Shown here: positions 34,814 to 42,144 of the stretch, piece by piece
How the letters are laid out: each line of letters begins with the position of its first letter
Numbering within the stretch: position 1 is the stretch's first letter
NCBI GenBank assembly: GCA_963793785.1
Contig: CAWCBH010000003.1
Location: forward strand, 1,302,001-1,366,000
Origin: CAWCBH01 sp963793785
Lineage (GTDB): Bacteria; Actinomycetota; Thermoleophilia; Solirubrobacterales; 70-9
DNA length: 64,000 bases
Direction of reading: 5' to 3'
The notes under the pieces: generated by a model
The model's database searches: none
Told to the model about the DNA's origin: nothing
The model's input: the letters and a program-made list of their open reading frames with translations, nothing else
Translations under genes and position numbers: made by a program

Positions 34814-35059
34814 TCAGCCCCCGGCCGCCCGGGGAAAGAAGATCACGCGCTCGGCGTCGCGCGGGATCTCGTCGAAATCACGCACCATCCTCGCCTCGCG
34901 CCGGCCGCCGGTCTCCGCGGTCGGCACCGCAGCCCACATCCCCTCGTCGAGCTGGCGGCGGAACTCCTCGATCAGCCGCTCCTCGTCTTCAGAGACCTCG
35001 ATGTCCCCTTCGGCGAGGAGGACGTCGCCATGCCCTGGCTTCATGCGGACGAATCTCAT
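34814..35059 (-). CDS. Conserved-looking 81-aa protein of unknown function
   Basis: Small acidic/basic mixed protein starting MRFVRMKPGHGDVLLAEGD, with a central helix EDEERLIEEFRRQLDEGMWA and an ending ERVIFFPRAAGG. ATG 35059 lies 8 bp after the thiD stop codon, so it is likely in the thiD transcript. The pattern resembles a short alpha/beta fold, but I recognise no family. Confidence 0.6.
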   Translation of the reverse strand: MRFVRMKPGHGDVLLAEGDIEVSEDEERLIEEFRRQLDEGMWAAVPTAETGGRREARMVRDFDEIPRDAERVIFFPRAAGG

Positions 35060-35067
35060 CTTCTGGA

Positions 35068-35868
35068 TTATGACCCCGAAGGCTCCCCGAACGCGTCGAC
35101 GGGGCCGGCGCCGCTGCCGATCTCGCGCAAACCGGCGCCGATCGCCGCCGCTGTCACGGCCCGGGCCTCGACTGCCGCCTCGCGCACGCCGTCGCCCTTG
35201 GCGAGGCATGCCGCCAGCGCCGATGAGTGGGTGCAGCCGGAGCCGTGCGCGGCGCCATCCGGGTAGCGGCGGCCTTCGATCCGCAACGGATCGCCGTCGC
35301 CGTCGTAGAGGAGGTCCGATCCCTCCTCGGTATGGCCACCGGTTACGACCACCGCCGCCGGCCCGAGCGCGTGGACAGCCTTCGCCAGCTCGTCCTGAGC
35401 GGCCTCGGGGCCCGAGCCGGTCAGCTTCCGCGCCTCGGCGATGTTCGGCGTCGTCACCGTCGCCCGCGGCAACAGGCGCTCGATCAGCGCCGTAACCGCC
35501 TCCGGCGCCAGCAGGGTGGCGCCACTCTCGGCGACCATCACCGGGTCGAGGACGATCGGCGCCTCGCCGACCAGGTCGAGCGCCTCCTCGACCGCCACGA
35601 TCGTCGCGACGTCGCTCAGCATCCCGATCTTCACCGCGTCGACGCCGATGTCGGTGGCCACCGCCCGGACCTGCGCGACGATCATTCGCGGCGAGACGCT
35701 CTCGACCGCGGACACCTCGACCGTGTTCTGGGCGGTCAGCGCCGTGATCGCGGTCATCCCGTGCACCCCGCAGCGGGCGAAGGCCTTCAGGTCGGCCTGG
35801 ATTCCGGCGCCGCCGCCGGAGTCCGAGCCGGCGATCGAGAGGACCGCCGGGATTCTCCGCCTTGGCAT
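35068..35868 (-). CDS. thiD: Hydroxymethylpyrimidine/phosphomethylpyrimidine kinase
   Basis: Phosphorylates HMP and HMP-phosphate in thiamine synthesis; ribokinase fold. The N-terminal GSDSGGGAGIQADLKAF (about residues 14-30) binds substrate, VTGGHTEEGSDLLYDG is mid-protein, and the anion-hole/catalytic motif is HGSGCTHSSALAACLA (about 208-223). At 266 aa it is a single-domain enzyme without a fused ThiE. The ATG is 6 nt after TAGGCT, whose TAG is the dprA stop codon. No TPP riboswitch is seen. Confidence 0.94.
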   Translation of the reverse strand: MPRRRIPAVLSIAGSDSGGGAGIQADLKAFARCGVHGMTAITALTAQNTVEVSAVESVSPRMIVAQVRAVATDIGVDAVKIGMLSDVATIVAVEEALDLVGEAPIVLDPVMVAESGATLLAPEAVTALIERLLPRATVTTPNIAEARKLTGSGPEAAQDELAKAVHALGPAAVVVTGGHTEEGSDLLYDGDGDPLRIEGRRYPDGAAHGSGCTHSSALAACLAKGDGVREAAVEARAVTAAAIGAGLREIGSGAGPVDAFGEPSGS

Positions 35869-35877
35869 CGGCCAAGC

Positions 35878-36990
35878 CTACGAGGGCGCCCGCAGCGGTG
35901 TGCGCGAGTAGACGCCGAGCGGCGAGCACTCCAGGTAGCCGAGCAGCTCCAGACGGGCCAGCGCGACCGCGGCCGAGGCGCTGGCGGTGCCGAGCTCTGC
36001 CGCCACCGCGTCGCAGGTTCCGTCGCTCCGCTCCAGCGCCACCAGGGCCTCGGCGAGCTGCGGCTCCAGGGGCGGCCCCACCCGTCCGATCTCGATCGCT
36101 CCCGGCCCGAGCAGGGAGTCGAGGACGTCCTGGGCACCGCGGATCACCAGCGCACCCCCGGCGAGGAGCTGGTTCGGGCCCTCCGACGCTCGCGATGTCA
36201 CCGGTCCCGGGACGGCACCGACGTCGCGGCCGAGCTGCTCGGCGATGTCGGCGGTGATCAGCGACCCCGAGCGCTGCGCTCCCTCGACGACGACGGTGAG
36301 CTGGGCGAGCGCCGCCATGATCCGGTTGCGGGCCGGGAAGGTCCAGCGCCACGGCCTCGTCCCCGGCGGCAGCTCCGACAGCACCGCTCCCCGTTCGAGC
36401 AGGCGCCGGTGCAGGCGGCGGTTCGCCGCCGGGTAGGGAATGTCGGGCCCGCTTCCGAGCACGGCGACCGCCGGGCCGGCGTCGACGGCGCCGCTGTGGG
36501 CGGCGGTGTCGATCCCGAAGGCCATGCCGCTGACGACGATCAGGCCCGCGACCGCGAGCTCATAGCCGAGGCGCCGCGCCACCTCGCGCCCGTATCCGGT
36601 CGCCCGCCTCGCCCCGACGACGGCGACGGCTTCCTCGGGCAGATTTCGAGACAGCAAGCGCCAGTCGCCGACTCCGATCAGGGTTCGCGGGGCGTCCGCG
36701 GCGACCGCGAGGGCGCCGGGGTAGGTGTGGTCGTGAGCGCAGCAGGCCCAGCACCCGGCCGTCGCGAGCTGGGCCCGCATGCGGGACTCTCCGATCCGGT
36801 CGACCTCGGCGCTCAGCCGCTCCGCGTCCTTGGGCGCCACCGCCTGCGCCAGCCGATCGTCGTCGAGCCGCAGCAGCTCCGCCGAGCGCGAGCCCGCCGC
36901 TCCGGTCGCGACTCGCTCCACGTAGGGCGCCAGCCGGGCCAGGAGCCAGGCCCGTCGCAGACAGGCCCCGCAGGCGCTCGGCTCACTCAT
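35878..36990 (-). CDS. dprA: DNA-processing protein DprA
   Basis: A 370-aa single-strand DNA-binding RecA loader for natural transformation, also common in non-competent bacteria. The Rossmann core shows VVGARRATGYGREVARRLG (about residues 127-145), VSGMAFGIDTAAHSGA and GSGPDIPYPAANRRL. A C-terminal winged-helix domain (about 290-365) follows. An N-terminal CGACLRRAWLL and a central CWACCAHD suggest a small metal-binding or structural Cys cluster. The start overlaps comM's stop as ATGA. Confidence 0.93.
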   Translation of the reverse strand: MSEPSACGACLRRAWLLARLAPYVERVATGAAGSRSAELLRLDDDRLAQAVAPKDAERLSAEVDRIGESRMRAQLATAGCWACCAHDHTYPGALAVAADAPRTLIGVGDWRLLSRNLPEEAVAVVGARRATGYGREVARRLGYELAVAGLIVVSGMAFGIDTAAHSGAVDAGPAVAVLGSGPDIPYPAANRRLHRRLLERGAVLSELPPGTRPWRWTFPARNRIMAALAQLTVVVEGAQRSGSLITADIAEQLGRDVGAVPGPVTSRASEGPNQLLAGGALVIRGAQDVLDSLLGPGAIEIGRVGPPLEPQLAEALVALERSDGTCDAVAAELGTASASAAVALARLELLGYLECSPLGVYSRTPLRAPS

Positions 36991-38480
36991 CCGCTCTCGC
37001 GGCGCCGCAGGTGCAGCGCCTGCGCCATCGCCTCCGCCCCGATCTCCGCCTCTGCCTCGAGGTCGGCGATCGTGCGGGCCAGCCGAAGCGCCCGGTCGTG
37101 GGCACGGCCGCTGAGCCCGTCGCGGGCGTAGGTGGCGGCCAGCATCGCGGCGGCATCGTCGGCGAGCGGACAGGCGCGGGCCTCCGAAGGTGTCATCTCG
37201 GCGTTGCAGCGGCCTTCCCCGAGGCGCCGGTGCTGGCGCTCGCGAGCCCGGGCGACGCGATCGCGGACCGCGGCCGAGGACTCGCCCGGTCCGGCCCTGA
37301 TCTCGGCCGTGGTGGGCTGCTCGATCGAGACGACGATGTCGAGCCGATCGGCGAGCGCGCCGCTGAGGCGACCCTGGTAGCGACGCACGTCGACGGGCGC
37401 GCAGACGCAGTCGGGGCTTCCGTCTCCGCGCCCGCACGGACACGGGTTGGCGGCCGCGACGAGCATGAAGCGGCAAGGCAGCCGGCGGCGGACGCCGGAG
37501 CGGACGATCGAGACCGCACCCGCCTCCAGCGGCTCGCGAAGCGCCTCCAGCGAGTCGCGGGCGAACTCGCACAGCTCGTCGAGGAACAGCACACCCCGGT
37601 GGGCCAGCGTCACCTCCCCGGGCCGGGGCGGGTTGCCGCCGCCGATCAGCCCGGCGGCTGAGATCGTGTGGTGGGGAGCCCGGAAGGGACGCGCCCCCGC
37701 CAGCGGCTCGGTGAGGCGGTCGCAGGCGCTGGCGACCCGCGCCACTTCGAGCGCCTCGTCGCGGGTCAGCGGCGGCAGGATCGACGGCAGGCGCCGCGCC
37801 GCCAGGGACTTCCCGGCGCCGGGCGGCCCGACGACGAGCAGGCTGTGGCCTCCCGCCGCGGCCACCTCGAGGGCACTGCGCAGCGCTCCCTGGCCCCGCA
37901 GGTCGGCGAGGTCTGGGTCGCTCCCGTTCTCCCCCGCCAGCTGCAGCGGCTGCGGCGCCGGCGGCGCCCACTCCCCCGAGGCCAGCGGTCGCAATTGCGC
38001 CAGGCTCTCGACCGGAATCACCTCGATCTGTTCGGCCAGTGCCGCCTCGGGACCGTCGCGGGCCGGGACCACGACCGCCCGCATGCCCCGCGCGCGGGCG
38101 GCCTCGGCGATCGCCAGGGCGCCGGAGATTCCCCGTACCGAGCCGTCGAGCGCCAGCTCCCCGGCCAGCGCCAGGTCGGCCAACCGGTCCCAGCGCAGCT
38201 GACCGGAGGCCGCCAGCAGCGCCGCCGCTATCGCGAGGTCGAGCCCCGGCCCGGCCTTACGCAGGCTGCCCGGGGCCAGGTTGACCGTGATCCGCCGCAG
38301 CGGGAACTCGAACCCGCAGTTGACCAGCGCCGCGCGGACGCGCTCTCTCGCCTCCCGAACCGCGGTGTCGGGCAGGCCGACGATCGAGAAGGCGGGCAGC
38401 CCGCGATGGACGTCGACCTCGACCCGGACGGCGCGGGCGGAGATCCCGTCGAGGGTGAAGGTGCGGGCGGTTGCGAGCAC
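36987..38480 (-). CDS. comM: YifB/ComM-family AAA ATPase
   Basis: A 497-aa hexameric branch-migration helicase acting in transformation-associated recombination. An N-terminal Lon-like S5 fold (VRVEVDVHRGLPAFSIVGLP) precedes the AAA domain, with Walker A GPPGAGKSLAARRLP (about residues 219-233), Walker B GVLFLDELCEF, and a Cys-rich insertion (NPCPCGRGDG then CVCAP) typical of Mg-chelatase-like proteins. The GTG start lies 7 nt after TAGCGT (leaderless). It forms a unit with dprA. Confidence 0.93.
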   Translation of the reverse strand: MLATARTFTLDGISARAVRVEVDVHRGLPAFSIVGLPDTAVREARERVRAALVNCGFEFPLRRITVNLAPGSLRKAGPGLDLAIAAALLAASGQLRWDRLADLALAGELALDGSVRGISGALAIAEAARARGMRAVVVPARDGPEAALAEQIEVIPVESLAQLRPLASGEWAPPAPQPLQLAGENGSDPDLADLRGQGALRSALEVAAAGGHSLLVVGPPGAGKSLAARRLPSILPPLTRDEALEVARVASACDRLTEPLAGARPFRAPHHTISAAGLIGGGNPPRPGEVTLAHRGVLFLDELCEFARDSLEALREPLEAGAVSIVRSGVRRRLPCRFMLVAAANPCPCGRGDGSPDCVCAPVDVRRYQGRLSGALADRLDIVVSIEQPTTAEIRAGPGESSAAVRDRVARARERQHRRLGEGRCNAEMTPSEARACPLADDAAAMLAATYARDGLSGRAHDRALRLARTIADLEAEAEIGAEAMAQALHLRRRESG

Positions 38481-38585
38481 CGCCGCGACGCTAGGAGCTG
38501 CGGGGTGACGCGTTGCCCGGCGGGCGTCAGGGAATCGTCAGTTTCGACGCGCGATACGCGCGCCTGCCCGGCCTAGCCTCGCCGG

Positions 38586-38951
38586 ATGACCGTCGCCCGC
38601 CAGCAAACCGGGCGCCGCGCCGAGGACCTGGTCGCGGCCCGGCTCGGCGCCTGCGGCTGGCGGATCCTCGAGCGCAACGCGCGCTTTCGGGCCGGGGAGC
38701 TAGACATCGTCGCCGTCGAGGGACGAGCGCTCGTCTTCGTCGAGGTGAAGGCCGCCCGCAGCGGCGCCGGGCCCTGTCCCCAGACCCCCGAGCTGGCCGT
38801 CGGCCCGGCCAAGCAGCGCCGGCTGCGGCGCCTCGCCGGGGTCTGGCTCTCCCAGCGCCGGGCCCCCGCCCGCTGGAGCGAGATGCGGTTCGACGTCGTC
38901 GGGGTCACCTTCGGCGCCGGACGGCGTCAGCCGCTATGTCCATCTCCGTGA
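38586..38951 (+). CDS. YraN/UPF0102-family nuclease-fold protein
   Basis: A 121-aa restriction-endonuclease-like fold protein. The family core is TGRRAEDLVAARLGACGW (about residues 8-25), then ELDIVAVEGRALVFVEVKAA containing the D-x(n)-E-x-K signature. Function is unproven; it co-occurs with rnhB, dprA and comM, as here. The ATG is 6 nt after TAGCCT (leaderless). Its 3' end overlaps the convergent rnhB by 47 bp. Confidence 0.88.
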   Translation: MTVARQQTGRRAEDLVAARLGACGWRILERNARFRAGELDIVAVEGRALVFVEVKAARSGAGPCPQTPELAVGPAKQRRLRRLAGVWLSQRRAPARWSEMRFDVVGVTFGAGRRQPLCPSP

Positions 38952-39606
38952 CGCTTTCTAGGAACTGGCCGGCGAGCTCGAGCTGCCTATAGGCGACCGA
39001 CTGGAAGGAGCGTCGGTGCAGGGTCGAGATTCCGATCCGCGCGATCGCATCGCGATGCTCAGGGGTCGAATAACCGACGTTCTCGTCGAATCCCCAGCCC
39101 GCGTAGGTCGCACCGGCGCGCTTCATGAACCGGTCCCGGGTCACCTTGGCGATCACCGAGGCGGCCGCGATCGCGGCGCTGGTGCTGTCGCCCTCGACGA
39201 CCGCGCGGTGGTCCGGCCCCCGGGCCCCGAGCCGGAAGCCGTCGACGAGGCAAAGCGCCCCTCGCGGCTCCAGCCGCTCCAGCGCCGCCGCGAGCGCCTC
39301 GAGGTTTGTCACATGCAGACCGCGGGCGTCGATTCCGCGCACGCAGCGGATCACGACGCTGACCCGCTCGGCGGCCTTCAGGACCCGCGGGTAGAGCGTC
39401 TCCCGCAACTCGGCCGTCATCTGCTTGGAGTCGTGCAGCCCGGCCAGGCCGCGCCGGTCCGACAGCGAGATCCGGTCGAGGTCGAAAAGCACGCCCGCGG
39501 CGACCAGCGGACCGGCGAGGCTGCCCCGGCCGGCTTCGTCGGCGCCGGCGACGAAGGAAGCGCCGTGGGAGCGGTCGAAGGCGAACAGCCGCCGCGTCCG
39601 CGCCAG
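38905..39606 (-). CDS. rnhB: Ribonuclease HII
   Basis: Cleaves RNA in RNA-DNA hybrids and at single misincorporated ribonucleotides. Catalytic residues lie in GADEAGRGSLAGPL (Asp, Glu), CLVDGFRLG (Asp) and the Ser/Ala-rich EGDSTSAAIAAASVIAKVTR. The start is unresolved. Between the lepB stop codon and the conserved domain there is no in-frame ATG, GTG or TTG; the nearest options are CTG 39606 (used here) or ACG 39594. An ATG at 39729 would overlap lepB by 107 bp and add low-complexity sequence. Confidence 0.85.
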   Translation of the reverse strand: MARTRRLFAFDRSHGASFVAGADEAGRGSLAGPLVAAGVLFDLDRISLSDRRGLAGLHDSKQMTAELRETLYPRVLKAAERVSVVIRCVRGIDARGLHVTNLEALAAALERLEPRGALCLVDGFRLGARGPDHRAVVEGDSTSAAIAAASVIAKVTRDRFMKRAGATYAGWGFDENVGYSTPEHRDAIARIGISTLHRRSFQSVAYRQLELAGQFLESVTEMDIAADAVRRRR

Positions 39607-39622
39607 GCGCCGCCGGTGGGCC

Positions 39623-40246
39623 TTAGAGGATCCCGATCCGGTCCGGCGGCCAGTAGGTGGCGAAGGCCTTGCCGATGATCCAGTCGCGGGGGACGGGGCC
39701 CCAGAAGCGGCTGTCGTCGCTCGAGCCACGGTTGTCGCCCATCATGAAGTAGTGGTCGGGTGGAATGGTTATCTGCTTCGGCAGCGCGCAGGCGCCACCG
39801 CCGCCGCAGGGGATGATGTAGTCCTCGTCGCGCTTGACGACCCCGTTGACGACCGGGTGGCCGTTGCGGACGCTGAATCGGTCGCCGGGCCCGGCGACGA
39901 TGCGCTTGATGAAGTTCTGCTCCGAGCGCTCCTCGGTAGGCCGGGGGCAAGGCTCGATGGCCGCGCGCTGAACCCCGCACTCGTTGCCGCCGCCGTCGGC
40001 GCCGGCCGGGGGATGAAAGACGACCACGTCACCGATGCTGGGGTCGGTGAAGTGGTAGAGGAAGCGGTTGACCAGCACCCGCTGGCCGACGTCGAGCGTC
40101 GGCTCCATCGACTCCGAGGGGATCTGGTAGGGCTTGACGATGAAGGCCTGGATCCCGAGCGCGAGCCCCAGCGCGAGCGCGACGATCACGACCAGCTCGA
40201 CGAGACCCCCGCGAGCTGTCTTCGGCTTCGGGATCGAGGGGTTCAG
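39623..40246 (-). CDS. lepB: Signal peptidase I
   Basis: Membrane-bound Ser/Lys protease that removes signal peptides. One membrane segment (LVELVVIVALALGLALGIQA, about residues 15-34) is followed by the catalytic Ser in IPSESMEPTL (Ser46) and the catalytic Lys in NFIKRIVAGPGDRF; the last box is MGDNRGSSDDSR. I place the start at CTG 40246: it overlaps the rplS stop codon as CTGA and gives the basic N-terminus NPSIPKPKTARGG needed before the anchor. The first standard start, GTG 40189, would begin inside the membrane segment. Confidence in the product is high, in the start moderate. Confidence 0.88.
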   Translation of the reverse strand: MNPSIPKPKTARGGLVELVVIVALALGLALGIQAFIVKPYQIPSESMEPTLDVGQRVLVNRFLYHFTDPSIGDVVVFHPPAGADGGGNECGVQRAAIEPCPRPTEERSEQNFIKRIVAGPGDRFSVRNGHPVVNGVVKRDEDYIIPCGGGGACALPKQITIPPDHYFMMGDNRGSSDDSRFWGPVPRDWIIGKAFATYWPPDRIGIL

Positions 40247-40857
40247 GCCTTGCCCTCGTCGGAGTCACCCTCGGGCTCTGCCGCTGGTTCCTCCCCATCG
40301 CCGGCCGTGTCTCCCTGGTCCTCTGCTTCCTCGCCGGGCTCGGCGGGACCGGCGTCCGCCTCCCCATCTTCGGCGTCTTCTCCCTCGGCTTCCTCGTCGG
40401 CCTCCTGCGGTTCGGCGACCTCGGCCTCGCTCTGGCTGACGCCTTCCGAGTCGATCGCCTCGGCTTCGCCTTCGGCGGTCGCGGGCGCGGCGATCAGCTC
40501 CTCGTCGATGCCCCAGCGCCGCTCGGCAACGCGGGCGGCCTTGCCGACGCGACCGCGCAGGTAATAGAGCTTCGCCCGCCGCACATCGCCGCGGCCGGCG
40601 ATCTCGAGCCTCTCGATCTTGGGCGAGTGGACGGGAAACGTCCGCTCGACTCCGACGCCAAAGGACTGCTTGCGCACCGTGAACGTCTCCCGGGCACCCG
40701 AGCCCTGGCGCTTGAGGACGATGCCCTCGAAGACCTGGGTGCGCCGGCGGGTGCCCTCGACGACCTGGAAATGGACCCGCACCCGGTCGCCGGGGCTGAA
40801 GCCCGGAATCCCCTGCCGGAGCTGGCGACGCTCGATGCTGTCGATGATGGTGCTCAT
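40243..40857 (-). CDS. rplS: 50S ribosomal protein L19 with long acidic C-terminal tail
   Basis: L19 sits at the 30S-50S interface. Residues 1-115 are canonical (IERRQLRQGIPGFSPGDRVR, then GSGARETFTVRKQSFGVGVE). The protein then continues to 204 aa with an extension of about 80 residues made almost only of Glu, Asp, Ala, Gly and Pro, unlike the usual length of about 115. Such a tail on a normally basic, rRNA-bound protein is unusual. A hairpin sits 13 nt upstream of the ATG. Confidence 0.95.
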   Translation of the reverse strand: MSTIIDSIERRQLRQGIPGFSPGDRVRVHFQVVEGTRRRTQVFEGIVLKRQGSGARETFTVRKQSFGVGVERTFPVHSPKIERLEIAGRGDVRRAKLYYLRGRVGKAARVAERRWGIDEELIAAPATAEGEAEAIDSEGVSQSEAEVAEPQEADEEAEGEDAEDGEADAGPAEPGEEAEDQGDTAGDGEEPAAEPEGDSDEGKA

Positions 40858-40863
40858 TGGCCC

Positions 40864-40902
40864 GAAAGAAAACCGCGCCGGTGCCTCGAGGCCCGCGCGG
40901 TT
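40864..40902 (-). terminator. rplS: Hairpin with U-rich tail between trmD and rplS
   Basis: On the minus strand, AACCGCGC and GCGCGGTT form a perfect 8-bp stem with a pairing CCTCGAGG inside the loop, followed by TTCTTTC. It lies 12 bp after the trmD stop and ends 13 nt before the rplS ATG. It could be an attenuator or ribosomal-protein leader that adjusts rplS relative to the upstream genes, or a terminator. Confidence 0.55.
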
Positions 40903-40914
40903 GCGAAATGGTAG

Positions 40915-41577
40915 CTAGCTGCTTCGGTGTGCGCGCTCGCGGCTCTGCGCGAGGCGCCAGGCGTGCACCCCGGCGTGGTCGCCGGAGAGCAGGATCTCCG
41001 GGACCCCCCATCCCTTGTAGGTCGGAGGCCGGGTGTAGTGCGGGTATTCCGGCCCTCCCTCCAGCGCCTTGCTGAAGGACTCCTCGCGGGCGCTGTCGGC
41101 GTGCCCGAGCGCGCCCGGGAGCTTGCGGATCACCGCGTCGGCGACGACCATCGCCGCCAGCTCGCCGCCGGCCAGCACGTAGCGGCCGATCGAGATCTCG
41201 TCGTCGGCGAGGTTGTCGTGAACCCGCTGGTCGAAGCCCTCGTAGCGACCGCACAGCAGCGCCAGCCCCGGCTCGGCCGCCAGCTCCGTGGCCAGGGGCT
41301 CGTCGAGGAGCCGGCCCGCCGGCGCCAGCACCGCGATCCGCGGTCGCTCCTCCGGGTAGGCGGCCTCCAGCGCCGCGTCGACCACGTCGACCCGCAGCAC
41401 CATCCCGGCGCCGCCGCCGTAGGGAGCATCATCGACCTGTCCGGCTCCCAGCGGCGTCGTGTCGCGGTAGGAGAGCAGACGCAGGTCGGAACCCCCCGCA
41501 AGCGCGTTCTGCACCGGCCGCTGCGATCGAAACCACTCGAACGCCTCCGGGAAGAGGGTGAAGATGTCGAGCCTCAC
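40915..41577 (-). CDS. trmD: tRNA (guanine-37-N1)-methyltransferase
   Basis: SAM-dependent SPOUT enzyme making m1G37 in tRNAs, which prevents frameshifting. Motifs: MRLDIFTLFPEAFEWF at the start, DDAPYGGGAGMVLRVDVV near residue 49, LLCGRYEGFDQRVHDNLAD near 108, and SIGRYVLAGGELAAMVVADA near 129, which forms the trefoil knot. The 220 aa length is normal. It follows khpA by 47 bp; rimM, usually between them, is missing. Confidence 0.96.
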   Translation of the reverse strand: MRLDIFTLFPEAFEWFRSQRPVQNALAGGSDLRLLSYRDTTPLGAGQVDDAPYGGGAGMVLRVDVVDAALEAAYPEERPRIAVLAPAGRLLDEPLATELAAEPGLALLCGRYEGFDQRVHDNLADDEISIGRYVLAGGELAAMVVADAVIRKLPGALGHADSAREESFSKALEGGPEYPHYTRPPTYKGWGVPEILLSGDHAGVHAWRLAQSRERAHRSS

Positions 41578-41624
41578 GGGGTCATTCTCGTGCAGCTAGG
41601 CGGCGCGGCCCAGCGCCAAGTACC

Positions 41625-41855
41625 TCAGTCCATGATGTCGACGATGACGCGGCGCTCCATGCGCACCGCCGCGGCCTTGGCGATGGCGCGGATCGCGTTC
41701 GCGACCCGGCCCCCCTTGCCGATCACCCGTCCGAGGTCTCCATCGGCGACCGTGATCTCGTAGACGAGGTCGCCGTTCTCCTCGAACTCCTCGACCTGCA
41801 CGGCGTCGGGCTCCTCGACCAAGGCCCGGGTGAGGAACTCGAGCAGCTCGGTCAT
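41625..41855 (-). CDS. khpA: KH-domain RNA-binding protein KhpA
   Basis: A 76-aa single KH domain with the GxxG loop in GRVIGKGGRVANAIRAI (about residues 43-59). KhpA/KhpB proteins bind many RNAs and affect cell division in Gram-positives. It sits 8 bp after rpsP, its conserved position in Actinobacteria and Firmicutes. Confidence 0.93.
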   Translation of the reverse strand: MTELLEFLTRALVEEPDAVQVEEFEENGDLVYEITVADGDLGRVIGKGGRVANAIRAIAKAAAVRMERRVIVDIMD

Positions 41856-41863
41856 GGGGCCTA

Positions 41864-42118
41864 CTAGGTGCCGGAAGCGCGAATGCCCTTCGCGCGCAGC
41901 AGCCCGGCCACGGTCTCCGACGGCTGGGCGCCGTGCTCGAGCCAGTGGCGAGCGCGGTCCTCGTCGATCTCGATCAGCGATGGGTCGGTCTGCGGGTTGT
42001 AGCGGCCGATCGTCTCGATCGTGCGGCCGTCACGCGGGGAACGCTTGTCGGCGACGACGACGCGCCAGATCGGGTTCTTCTTGGAACCCACCCGTCTGAG
42101 CCTGATTCTCACTGCCAT
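41864..42118 (-). CDS. rpsP: 30S ribosomal protein S16
   Basis: An 84-aa 30S assembly protein with the standard start MAVRIRLRRVGSKKNPIWR and GRYNPQTDPSLIEID. A TAACCT -10 is located 11 nt upstream of the ATG, so transcription probably begins here with a leader of about 4 nt. It heads rpsP-khpA-trmD. Confidence 0.96.
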   Translation of the reverse strand: MAVRIRLRRVGSKKNPIWRVVVADKRSPRDGRTIETIGRYNPQTDPSLIEIDEDRARHWLEHGAQPSETVAGLLRAKGIRASGT

Positions 42119-42144
42119 AAGGCCGCGTGAGGTTACAGAGTTGC

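Noticed and set aside
37447..38576. Plus-strand open frames opposite comM
   Set aside because: They are antisense to a gene with intact Walker motifs, and their translations are Arg/Ala/Ser-rich without conserved features.
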